DNA of 5,250 bases, from positions 1-5,250 of the forward strand of contig CALBUB010000125.1 of assembly GCA_937967955.1 (NCBI GenBank), read 5' to 3'. The translations under genes were made by a program, and so were the position numbers. Of the stretch, positions 1 through 5,250 are shown piece by piece. The notes beneath the pieces were generated by a model. The model was given only the letters and a program-made list of their open reading frames with translations, searched no databases and had not been told where the DNA came from. The number at the start of each line of letters is the position of its first letter. Position 1 is the stretch's first letter. Origin of the DNA: an uncultured Bacillota bacterium (GTDB lineage Bacteria; Bacillota; Clostridia; Tissierellales; Tepidimicrobiaceae).

Positions 1-633
1 GATAATAAAGAGAGCTTTGTGAATAAGTATACTTCTGAACAGAGATATTATTATAAAACCTGGATTCTTAACAAGTGCAGAGACAAACTAGGCCAGTTTT
101 TTGTAGTCAAAGGTCTTGTTTATATGGAGTATTCAATTGCATTGATAATGAATTTTGATGCTTATCATCCTACCAAGACTTTAATAACCATTAAGAGTAT
201 TCTAGAAGAGGTTTTAGATGAAACAGAAAAAGAGCTTAACTTATCTTTTTCTGCAGGCATAGGCAGATGCTATGGAGGTTATTCTGGAATTAAAGCTTCT
301 GCTACTGAAGCTTTAACGGCTTATAGACACAAACTTTTAGTAGGTAATCGCAGCATTATATTGTGGGATAAGAGTATGACACAAGGCAGCACATATTTCT
401 ATCCCTATGATAAGGAGAAACATATTATCAATTGTCTTTATGCTAAAAAAGCTGAGGATTCAAAATTTGCAGTCAAGGCTTTGATAGATGAGATCCGAAA
501 CATGGAGAATATTTCATATGACAATATTATGCAGATATTCAACCAGTTAGTAGGAGTTACCATTAGATATCTGGTTAAGAATAATATAAATATAAGCCAG
601 ATCTTTGATAAAGTATATGTTGCTTCACACTAG
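1..633 (+). CDS. Regulator N-terminal part (GGDEF-like region), partial at left edge
   Basis: This is the visible N-terminal portion of the split AraC-type regulator. The frame is already open at base 1, and a GTG at 19 has no ribosome site visible in the few bases before it, so the true start is probably upstream. Codons about 45-120 resemble the degenerate GGDEF-like domain found in the middle of many YesN-type AraC regulators. The recognisable pieces are 'LSFSAGIGR' (about 81-89) and 'ASATEALTAYRHKLLVGNRSII' spread over about 99-120. I see no intact GG(D/E)EF signature, so cyclic-di-GMP synthesis is not expected and the region probably serves in signal relay or dimerisation. Codons about 135-205 form the helical region that follows it in relatives. 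The frame ends at TAG (631-633), before any DNA-binding domain. Alone, the product could not act as a conventional transcription factor. Confidence 0.6.
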   Translation, partial: DNKESFVNKYTSEQRYYYKTWILNKCRDKLGQFFVVKGLVYMEYSIALIMNFDAYHPTKTLITIKSILEEVLDETEKELNLSFSAGIGRCYGGYSGIKASATEALTAYRHKLLVGNRSIILWDKSMTQGSTYFYPYDKEKHIINCLYAKKAEDSKFAVKALIDEIRNMENISYDNIMQIFNQLVGVTIRYLVKNNINISQIFDKVYVASH

Positions 634-675
634 ATATCTGATCTGGATACTTTAGATGATGTAGAAAACTATTTA

Positions 676-1050
676 ATGGATTTTTATCAAAAAATAATAG
701 ATTATATAATAAAAACAGAGAAAGAAGAAGGAGATAATCATTTAGATAGGATCCTTAGCTATATTAATGAAAACTATCATAGGGAAATTGACTTTAAAGA
801 AATGGCCAAGGAAATTGGTATAAGCTATTCCTATATGAGAAAAATCGTGAAACAGGAGACAGGAAAAAGCCTATTGGATTTAATTAATAATGCTCGTATC
901 GAAAAGGCAAAAGTACTGCTGCGTGAGACCAGCATGTATATAAAAGAGATTGCTGAAGACGTAGGTTATAATAATGTCCAAAGCTTTACTAGGTTTTTTA
1001 AGAAATATGAAGGAATTACACCTGGCGAGTTTAGGGAAATCAAGGAATAA
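676..1050 (+). CDS. AraC/XylS-type DNA-binding domain (C-terminal part of split regulator)
   Basis: This 124-residue stretch is a nearly pure AraC-type DNA-binding domain. The first helix-turn-helix lies at about residues 39-63 (DFKEMAKEIGIS, then YMRKIVKQETGKS). The second lies at about 88-120 and carries the family signature: IKEIAEDVGYNN, then F.RFFKK, then G.TP.EFR. Such domains bind DNA beside promoters and usually activate sugar-uptake genes, so the transporter operon 318 bases downstream is the natural target (inference). The ATG at 676 has no Shine-Dalgarno sequence before it (the bases before it read gaaaactattta), and the frame continues upstream to the TAG at 631. It is therefore more likely the tail of the interrupted gene than an independent small gene. 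If reinitiation after the TAG occurred, it could give a free DNA-binding domain that no longer responds to the sensor. Confidence 0.7.
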   Translation: MDFYQKIIDYIIKTEKEEGDNHLDRILSYINENYHREIDFKEMAKEIGISYSYMRKIVKQETGKSLLDLINNARIEKAKVLLRETSMYIKEIAEDVGYNNVQSFTRFFKKYEGITPGEFREIKE

Positions 1051-1069
1051 AAATTGTTTCACTTTTGAT

Positions 1070-1100
1070 AAAAGGGTATCAGATTTGATACTCTTTTTTT
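1070..1100 (+). terminator. Rho-independent terminator after the regulator gene
   Basis: The arm AAAAGGGTATC (1070-1080) pairs with GATACTCTTTT (1087-1097), with one G-T wobble and a six-base loop. It runs into a T tract ending at 1100. It begins 19 bases after the regulator's stop codon and separates that gene from the transporter operon. The A-rich foot opposite the T run could also allow some function on the other strand, but no gene there needs it. Confidence 0.85.
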
Positions 1101-1221
1101 AGTTTTCAAGGAAAAAAGAAAGAGAACAAAAGAGCAGAAATATTTAAAAAATGGCATAATCCAAGTCATTACAAGGAAATTTTCATGTATCAAAAATGAA
1201 TCTTAATGCTAATTTAGAATA

Positions 1222-1250
1222 TTTACAAAAAAATATAGCATTCATATAAT
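1222..1250 (+). promoter_or_regulatory. Sigma-A-type promoter of the transporter operon
   Basis: A TTTACA -35 box (1222-1227) and a perfect TATAAT -10 box (1245-1250) are separated by 17 bases, the optimal spacing for the housekeeping sigma factor. Transcription would start near 1256-1258, giving a leader of about 110 nt before the first permease gene. It is the best promoter match I found between the upstream terminator and the operon. Being close to consensus, it may work without strong activation. I could not identify a convincing pair of AraC-type operator repeats, nor a catabolite-repression (cre) palindrome, around it. Confidence 0.75.
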
Positions 1251-1256
1251 GGACTT

Positions 1257-1287
1257 AGACCTACCAGCTATATAGGTCTTTCTAGCT
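1257..1287 (+). promoter_or_regulatory. Inverted repeat at the predicted transcript start (leader hairpin or operator)
   Basis: AGACCTA (1257-1263) and TAGGTCT (1273-1279) are perfect 7-base arms around a 9-base loop. They begin at about the predicted +1 of the operon. The loop bases AGCTA (1266-1270) are also complementary to TAGCT (1283-1287), so an alternative hairpin or a pseudoknot is possible on paper. It could be a 5' mRNA stabiliser, a roadblock operator or chance. No T tract follows, so it is not an intrinsic terminator. The rest of the leader to 1367 shows no known riboswitch that I recognise. Confidence 0.4.
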
Positions 1288-1367
1288 TATCATTTTACTT
1301 AAACAATAAAGCATAAGATGAAACAACTAATTGATCTTTAAAAAATGTGTAAAGTGAGGGGACAAAA

Positions 1368-2324
1368 TTGTTTAAGCGGAAACAAAATTATAGCATATTA
1401 GCAAACACACACATCTCCTGGAAGAAAGCCTTGAAAAGGGATTGGGAATTATACTTATTGCTGTCTGTTCCATTACTACTAACTATTATATTTAAGTATG
1501 GAGCATATCCAGGGCTAAGGATAGCCTTTATGAACTATCTCCCCGCTAAAGGATATGAAGGCAGTGAATGGGTAGGATTTGAAACTTTTCGCAAGGTGTT
1601 TAAGGACAGGGATTTTATTATTGCACTCCGTAATTCTCTAATTTTTAATTTTCTCGAAGTTATTGTAAGCTTTCCAATGCCTATTATTCTAGCATTAATG
1701 TTAAATGAACTTCGCTTCGCTAGATTCAAGAAAGTAGCTCAAACAATTCTTTATTTACCTCATTTTCTTTCTTGGGCGATTATTGCTAGTATTGCATATA
1801 CATTGTTTAGAACAGAAACCGGCTTAATCAATAACTTCCTAATAAATGTAGGCTTAAGAGAGGAAGGGATTCCCTTTCTAACAAAAAATCTTCACTGGGC
1901 AGCTACATATCTATCAATTGGAGTTTGGGCCGGTATGGGATGGGGGTCTATAATATACCTAGCGGCCATAAATAGCATAAATGAGGAATTGTATGAAGCA
2001 GCTATGATAGACGGAGCAGGTCGCTGGAGAAGAATGTGGCATATCACATTACCAGGAATAAAACCCACTATAATAACCCTATTGATCATGACTCTAGGAC
2101 GCCTTATGGGAAGTAACTACGAGCGCTTAAGCTCCATGGGAAATGTTAATGTTAAGGCAGTTCAATATCAATTAGCCATATATATATACGAGAAGGGTCT
2201 TGCAAGCGGTTCTGGATTTTCTAAAGCTGCTGCAGTAGGTCTTTTCCAGTCTTTTGTGGGATTATTACTAGTTCTGGCATCAGATAGATTTGCCAAGGTT
2301 CTTGGCGAAGATGGTTTGATTTAA
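1368..2324 (+). CDS. Carbohydrate ABC transporter permease, LplB/UgpA type
   Basis: This is an integral membrane subunit of a sugar importer, expected to pair with the second permease encoded just downstream and form the channel. About six hydrophobic segments are visible, near residues 28-48, 87-113, 124-147, 177-201, 229-247 and 286-304. The cytoplasmic EAA loop that docks the ATPase is clear: EAAMIDGAG begins at residue 210 and is followed by HITLPG at 225-230. The length of 318 residues is normal for the family. The N-terminal tail with KKALKRDWELYLL is typical of LplB-like permeases of Bacillota. The start is TTG at 1368, supported by GAGGGG at 1356-1361 six bases before it; no in-frame ATG occurs before the first membrane segment. 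It is the first gene of a three-gene operon under the promoter at 1222-1250. The substrate cannot be read from the sequence. I leave the symbol blank because lplB-like paralogues are numerous. Confidence 0.93.
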   Translation: MFKRKQNYSILANTHISWKKALKRDWELYLLLSVPLLLTIIFKYGAYPGLRIAFMNYLPAKGYEGSEWVGFETFRKVFKDRDFIIALRNSLIFNFLEVIVSFPMPIILALMLNELRFARFKKVAQTILYLPHFLSWAIIASIAYTLFRTETGLINNFLINVGLREEGIPFLTKNLHWAATYLSIGVWAGMGWGSIIYLAAINSINEELYEAAMIDGAGRWRRMWHITLPGIKPTIITLLIMTLGRLMGSNYERLSSMGNVNVKAVQYQLAIYIYEKGLASGSGFSKAAAVGLFQSFVGLLLVLASDRFAKVLGEDGLI

Positions 2325-2333
2325 GGGGGTGGG
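2325..2333 (+). promoter_or_regulatory. Unusual G-rich ribosome binding site of the second permease gene
   Basis: The bases between the two permease genes read GGGGGTGGG immediately after the TAA of the first gene, six bases before the ATG at 2340. It is less canonical than the AAAGGAGGA site of the binding-protein gene but well placed. The 15-base gap suggests translational coupling of the two permeases, which are needed in equal amounts. Confidence 0.6.
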
Positions 2334-2339
2334 ATATCG

Positions 2340-3221
2340 ATGAAAAGAAGTGGAATAAAAAAGTTTACCTTTGTAGATTTTATTATCATGTTAATAATTA
2401 CTATACTATGTTTAACCTGTATTCTACCATTTCTTCATATATTATCAAAATCAATAAGCGATAGCTCCCATGTTCTAGCAAAAAAGATTTATTTCTGGCC
2501 AAAAGATATAAATTTTGAGGCATATATTGCAATCTTTAAAGATGGTCAGCTGACTCACTCAATGTTGTACTCTGTTTTAGTTACTCTAATTTTTACAGTG
2601 TTAGGGGTTATTACAACGGTCATGGCGGCCTGGCCCCTATCTAGAAAACGTCTAAAAGGTAGGACCGTATTTACTTTTATCATTATGTTCACTATGTATT
2701 TTGGTGCAGGACTTATTCCTACCTACTTATTGTATAGTAATTTAAACTTATTAAATACAATGTGGGTTTTGATTCTACCTCTTATTTTTGCACCCTATAA
2801 CTTTTTGATTATGAAAACCTACTTTCAGAGCACTGTACCAGACAGCTTAGAGGAATCAGCATATTTAGATGGTGCATCCAATACCCAGATCTTATTAAAA
2901 ATTGTCCTTCCAATTTCTAAGCCAATTTTAGCTACAATAGCCTTATTCCTAGCGGTGGGGCGCTGGAACGCATATGAAGACAGTAAGTTTTTTATTACAT
3001 CAAAATCCTTGCATATGATTCAATATCTCCTGAGTATGATGGTGTTGTCTGTATCAGATGCTGAAAAGATAAGCATTTCTGAAGCTTCTGCTATAACAAC
3101 AACACCAGAAGTCATACAAGCAGCAGCAATTATGTTTGTATCCTTGCCTGTACTATGTATCTATCCTTTTGTTCAAAAGTATTTTGTAAAAGGTGTTATG
3201 ATAGGAGCTATAAAGGGCTAA
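2340..3221 (+). CDS. Carbohydrate ABC transporter permease, LplC/YtcP (AraQ-like) type
   Basis: This is the second membrane subunit of the importer. Six hydrophobic segments are visible at about residues 12-34, 74-98, 111-134, 139-158, 188-207 and 260-281. The ATPase-docking loop is present in the common ESA variant: EESAYLDGAS at 171-180, followed by IVLPISKP at 188-195. The C-terminus is highly characteristic of YtcP/LplC-like permeases: TPEVIQAAAIMF, then YPFVQKYFVKG, ending in MIGAIKG. The length of 293 residues is normal. It starts at ATG 2340, 15 bases after the first permease gene, and ends in a double stop (TAA then TAG at 3219-3224). It would form a heterodimer with the preceding permease in the cytoplasmic membrane. 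The symbol is left blank because the sequence does not distinguish among paralogues or show the substrate. Confidence 0.94.
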   Translation: MKRSGIKKFTFVDFIIMLIITILCLTCILPFLHILSKSISDSSHVLAKKIYFWPKDINFEAYIAIFKDGQLTHSMLYSVLVTLIFTVLGVITTVMAAWPLSRKRLKGRTVFTFIIMFTMYFGAGLIPTYLLYSNLNLLNTMWVLILPLIFAPYNFLIMKTYFQSTVPDSLEESAYLDGASNTQILLKIVLPISKPILATIALFLAVGRWNAYEDSKFFITSKSLHMIQYLLSMMVLSVSDAEKISISEASAITTTPEVIQAAAIMFVSLPVLCIYPFVQKYFVKGVMIGAIKG

Positions 3222-3239
3222 TAGCACTTTTTAAAGCTG

Positions 3240-3268
3240 TATAGAAATCCAACTCAGGATTTTCTATA
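3240..3268 (+). promoter_or_regulatory. Intercistronic stem-loop ahead of the binding-protein gene
   Basis: TATAGAAATCC (3240-3250) pairs with GGATTTTCTATA (3257-3268), with one bulged T and the loop AACTCA. It is followed by an A-rich stretch rather than a T run, so it is not a standard terminator. It sits in the 74-base gap between the second permease and the binding protein, just before a strong ribosome site. Elements in this position in sugar-import operons can mark RNA processing or stabilise the downstream mRNA, letting the binding protein be made in excess over the permeases. That role is inferred here. Confidence 0.5.
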
Positions 3269-3277
3269 TAAAAAATA

Positions 3278-3286
3278 AAAGGAGGA
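3278..3286 (+). promoter_or_regulatory. Strong ribosome binding site of the binding-protein gene
   Basis: AAAGGAGGA is close to the full complement of the 16S rRNA tail and lies nine bases before the ATG at 3296. It fixes that start and is clearly stronger than the sites of the two permease genes, fitting a higher need for the binding protein. Confidence 0.85.
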
Positions 3287-3295
3287 AGATTGTAA

Positions 3296-5044
3296 ATGAA
3301 GGGAAAATGGTTAAAAGCCATATCTCTAACATTAGTTAGCCTATTGTTACTTCTAACTTTAATAGGCTGTGGTAAGGGTTCAGAGAACACTGCAAAAACA
3401 AACGATGAAACCAATAATAATGCACAAGTGGAAGATAATAATCAAGCAGAAGAAACCAGTGATGAAGAAGCAGAAGCAGATGTTGAAGGCTGGCAGCCCT
3501 TTGAAGAAAATGTCACCATTACAATACCTGTTTATGACAGAGGTGTTGATGGCTTACCTCCAGTAGATAACAACTATTGGACAGATTGGATTCAAGAAAA
3601 CTTTGGAGACAAATATAATATTACTGTAAAATATGAGCCAATTCCAAGAAACGATGTTATGACAAAGTACTCACTACTCATTGCTGCAAAGCAAACACCT
3701 ACTATTTTAATGGAATATGACTATCCTAAGGTGTGTCAGTGGGCAGCTGAAGGCGCTATGACAACAATTGACTTAGATGAATTTGCGAAAGTAGCACCCA
3801 CCTATTATCAAGCAATGGTTGACAATGATCTACTGCCATATACCCAACTAGGAGGAGAAACCTACTTTGTGTGTGCTGTAAGACCTTATGCAGCTACTGA
3901 ATATAAATGGGTAACCTTCTATCGTATGGACTGGTTAAGAGAAGTCGGCTATGATCACGTTCCTACTAATATGGAAGAAGAGAAAGATGCCTTAAGAAAG
4001 ATAATCGAGGCTGGATTAACTGACATAGAACCACTCAGTCATACACTACCAACTGCTAACTATCAGGCTAATGCTTATAGGGAATTCCCCTTGGATGAAA
4101 AAGAGTGGGCTATGCATGTAGGTATTGATGTAGCAGCCTTACCATGGGAGCCAGTAAAAGAAGCAATAAGGAAAGACAATGAGTATTGGCATGCTGGTTT
4201 CTTGACAAAGGAATTTGAATTAAATACTCCTGAACAACAACAGGCAGATTTTGTAGCCGGCAAAACTTATAGCTATGGTGGATACATGGCAGAGACTGTA
4301 GATTGGCTAAATGCTTTCTACGAAAACAACCCAGATGCTGAATTAGCTATTGGAACTGTACTATATGATGATAATGGCGAAATTACCTTTGATCTAAGTG
4401 ATGGCCTAATACCTCAAGAACGATCCAACACTCCTTTTGGTATGGTAATTGGCTTCTCATCCCTGGCAACTGAAGATGAACTAAAGGCAGCTTGGATGTA
4501 TCTAGAATGGATGAGACAAGAGGAAGTCCTAGAGACATTACAGTATGGTATTGAAGGGATCCATTACACTGAATTTGATGAGCGAGGATATCCTATTCCT
4601 TTAGATATGACAGGAAAAGAAGAAAGATTAAACTTTAACGATAACAAGGATATTTGGTGTGTAGTTGTTGAATCTAAGGAAAGAAAGACTATCGAAGACT
4701 CCATAGCAGCTATATCTCCTAAGGGACTACCACAGGATTTTGAAGAGCCTATGATTGAGATGTTCTATATGAAACAAAAGAAGGCAGAGCTTGGTTGGAT
4801 TTATCCTGATCCTGTATTCTCAGTACCAATCGAATCTCTAAACGAACATCGTGCTACATTAGAGAGCTTGTTCCAAGAATTCTACACCAAGCTTGTAAAG
4901 TGTGATCCTGAAGAGTTCGATGAGCTATATGAACAGCTAAGTAAGGAATATTTGGAAGCTGGTTATCAAGAAATCATGGATGAAAAATTAGCTGCATATG
5001 AAGCAGGATACTGCACAAAGCTACCTGACATCTCTAAAAAATAA
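3296..5044 (+). CDS. Extracellular solute-binding lipoprotein, LplA-type (sugar ABC importer)
   Basis: This is the substrate-capturing subunit of the importer, anchored to the outer face of the cytoplasmic membrane. The N-terminus is a lipoprotein signal peptide: positively charged MKGKWLK, a hydrophobic core (about residues 9-23) and the lipobox LIGC with Cys25 as the lipidation site. Residues 26-64 are a low-complexity linker rich in Asp, Glu, Asn and Thr. The mature domain starts near 66 with VTITIPVYDRG (73-83). Family hallmarks follow: TFYRMDWLREVGYDHVPTNM (about 207-226), AAWMYLEWM (398-406) and YGIEGIHYTE (417-426). The 582 residues fit the large binding proteins (usually 500-580) that accompany LplB/YtcP permeases and exceed the roughly 400-450 of MalE-type ones. 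The C-terminus (about 515-570) is helical and acidic. Oligosaccharides, perhaps from plant or host polysaccharides, are likely ligands; the specific one is not readable. It is the last gene of the operon. Confidence 0.93.
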   Translation: MKGKWLKAISLTLVSLLLLLTLIGCGKGSENTAKTNDETNNNAQVEDNNQAEETSDEEAEADVEGWQPFEENVTITIPVYDRGVDGLPPVDNNYWTDWIQENFGDKYNITVKYEPIPRNDVMTKYSLLIAAKQTPTILMEYDYPKVCQWAAEGAMTTIDLDEFAKVAPTYYQAMVDNDLLPYTQLGGETYFVCAVRPYAATEYKWVTFYRMDWLREVGYDHVPTNMEEEKDALRKIIEAGLTDIEPLSHTLPTANYQANAYREFPLDEKEWAMHVGIDVAALPWEPVKEAIRKDNEYWHAGFLTKEFELNTPEQQQADFVAGKTYSYGGYMAETVDWLNAFYENNPDAELAIGTVLYDDNGEITFDLSDGLIPQERSNTPFGMVIGFSSLATEDELKAAWMYLEWMRQEEVLETLQYGIEGIHYTEFDERGYPIPLDMTGKEERLNFNDNKDIWCVVVESKERKTIEDSIAAISPKGLPQDFEEPMIEMFYMKQKKAELGWIYPDPVFSVPIESLNEHRATLESLFQEFYTKLVKCDPEEFDELYEQLSKEYLEAGYQEIMDEKLAAYEAGYCTKLPDISKK

Positions 5045-5092
5045 ATAAATAAATATAATATTAGGAAACTCAACTCCAACAAACTCTTATTT

Positions 5093-5135
5093 ACTGTCGT
5101 AAAGGAGGTTAGCCCCCTTTTACGGCAGTTTTTTT
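5093..5135 (+). terminator. Rho-independent terminator of the transporter operon
   Basis: ACTGTCGTAAAGG (from 5093) pairs with a right arm at 5113-5129 ending in TTTTACGGCAGT. The loop region contains TTAG (5109-5112), and G-T wobbles plus one mismatch occur near the top. Seven Ts follow (5129-5135). It lies 48 bases after the stop of the binding-protein gene and closes the three-gene operon. Confidence 0.9.
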
Positions 5136-5198
5136 ATACAAATAAAAATTTATATAGCCCTACTATTTATTTAAAAATATGATAGAATTATATACTGA

Positions 5199-5227
5199 TT
5201 GTCCCACAAAAAGCTAGAAAATATAAA
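5199..5227 (+). promoter_or_regulatory. Possible promoter for a gene beyond the right edge
   Basis: TTGTCC (5199-5204) and TATAAA (5222-5227) are spaced by 17 bases in AT-rich DNA just after the operon terminator. In such AT-rich sequence matches of this quality can arise by chance, and no gene start is visible before the window ends at 5250. It is offered only as a candidate. Confidence 0.3.
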
Positions 5228-5250
5228 CAAATATAGCAAAATATGATATA

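Larger units (their letters stand above)
1..1050 (+). pseudogene. AraC-family regulator gene, 5' end outside the window, interrupted by an in-frame TAG
   Basis: Frame 1 is open from the first base to the TAA at 1048-1050 apart from one TAG at 631-633. Codons on both sides of the TAG stay in the same frame. The 14 codons between TAG and the ATG at 676 read as ordinary linker sequence (ISDLDTLDDVENYL), matching the 'tLeei..wl' segment that usually precedes the HTH domain in this family. The simplest reading is one gene of at least 350 codons carrying a nonsense mutation. Visible order: GGDEF-like region (codons about 45-120), helical linker (about 135-225) and C-terminal AraC HTH domain. Relatives usually have an N-terminal membrane-anchored Cache-type sensor or a receiver domain; that part would lie left of the window. 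A sequencing error or suppression of the amber codon cannot be excluded. The two halves are also listed separately. Confidence 0.7.

Noticed and set aside
1..633. Active diguanylate cyclase in the regulator's middle region
   Set aside because: Only the degenerate GGDEF-like fold is suggested; no GG(D/E)EF catalytic signature is visible in the translated region.
880..1062. Minus-strand open frame opposite the AraC DNA-binding domain
   Set aside because: It is antisense to a clearly recognisable HTH domain and has no family features of its own.
1181..1200. Weak inverted repeat (TTCAT / ATGAA) upstream of the operon promoter as a regulator site
   Set aside because: Five-base AT-rich arms with a nine-base spacer are easily found by chance here, and AraC-type proteins normally bind direct repeats.
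1318..1341. Short leader reading frame of seven codons (MKQLIDL) just upstream of the first permease gene
   Set aside because: It has no Shine-Dalgarno sequence and no run of regulatory codons or terminator/antiterminator structure around it; a frame this short is expected by chance.
1535..2089. Two minus-strand open frames opposite the first permease (1535-1729 and 1892-2089)
   Set aside because: They are short shadows of a conserved membrane protein gene with no recognisable protein features.
3208..3566. Short frames overlapping the start of the binding-protein gene (minus 3208-3414, plus 3369-3566)
   Set aside because: They overlap the signal peptide and low-complexity linker of a well-supported gene; the plus-strand one is a Lys-rich frameshift translation of the linker.
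4075..4263. Minus-strand open frame inside the binding-protein gene
   Set aside because: It is antisense to the conserved core of the solute-binding protein and has no supporting features.
5041..5062. Short ATAA tandem repeat after the binding-protein stop codon
   Set aside because: It is only a few units of low-complexity AT sequence; it provides additional stop codons but shows no sign of a functional repeat array.

Overview
This is an AT-rich window with TAA stops on its intact genes, clear Shine-Dalgarno sites, a consensus sigma-A-type promoter and a lipoprotein-type transport protein. Together these suggest a low-GC Gram-positive bacterium (Bacillota, probably Clostridia or a related anaerobe). 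The exact taxon cannot be read from the sequence. All convincing genes are on the + strand.

Layout. Positions 1-1050 hold the 3' part of an AraC-family regulator gene that enters from the left edge. One reading frame runs through the whole stretch but is interrupted by a single in-frame TAG at 631-633. This separates a GGDEF-like middle region from the AraC DNA-binding domain. A rho-independent terminator follows at 1070-1100. The gap at 1101-1367 carries a strong candidate promoter (1222-1250) and a leader of about 110 nt that starts with an inverted repeat. Three transporter genes follow: an LplB/UgpA-type permease (1368-2324, TTG start), an LplC/YtcP-type permease (2340-3221) and a large lipoprotein solute-binding protein (3296-5044). 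A stem-loop lies between the second permease gene and the binding-protein gene. A strong terminator at 5093-5135 ends the operon. The last 115 bases are AT-rich and contain one possible promoter for a gene beyond the right edge.

How it fits together. The three transporter genes form a typical carbohydrate (oligosaccharide) ABC importer of the LplABC/YtcP type. The lipoprotein would capture the sugar outside the membrane and the two permeases would form the channel. No ATPase is encoded here, which is usual for this class because such importers commonly share an MsmX-type ATPase encoded elsewhere. The upstream AraC-type gene is of a kind often found beside such importers and would be the expected local regulator. 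In this copy the TAG would separate signal input from DNA binding unless it is read through or is a sequence error.

I see no clear new biological system. The points most worth a second look are the in-frame amber codon in the regulator, the structured leader at the promoter, and the stem-loop just ahead of the binding-protein gene.
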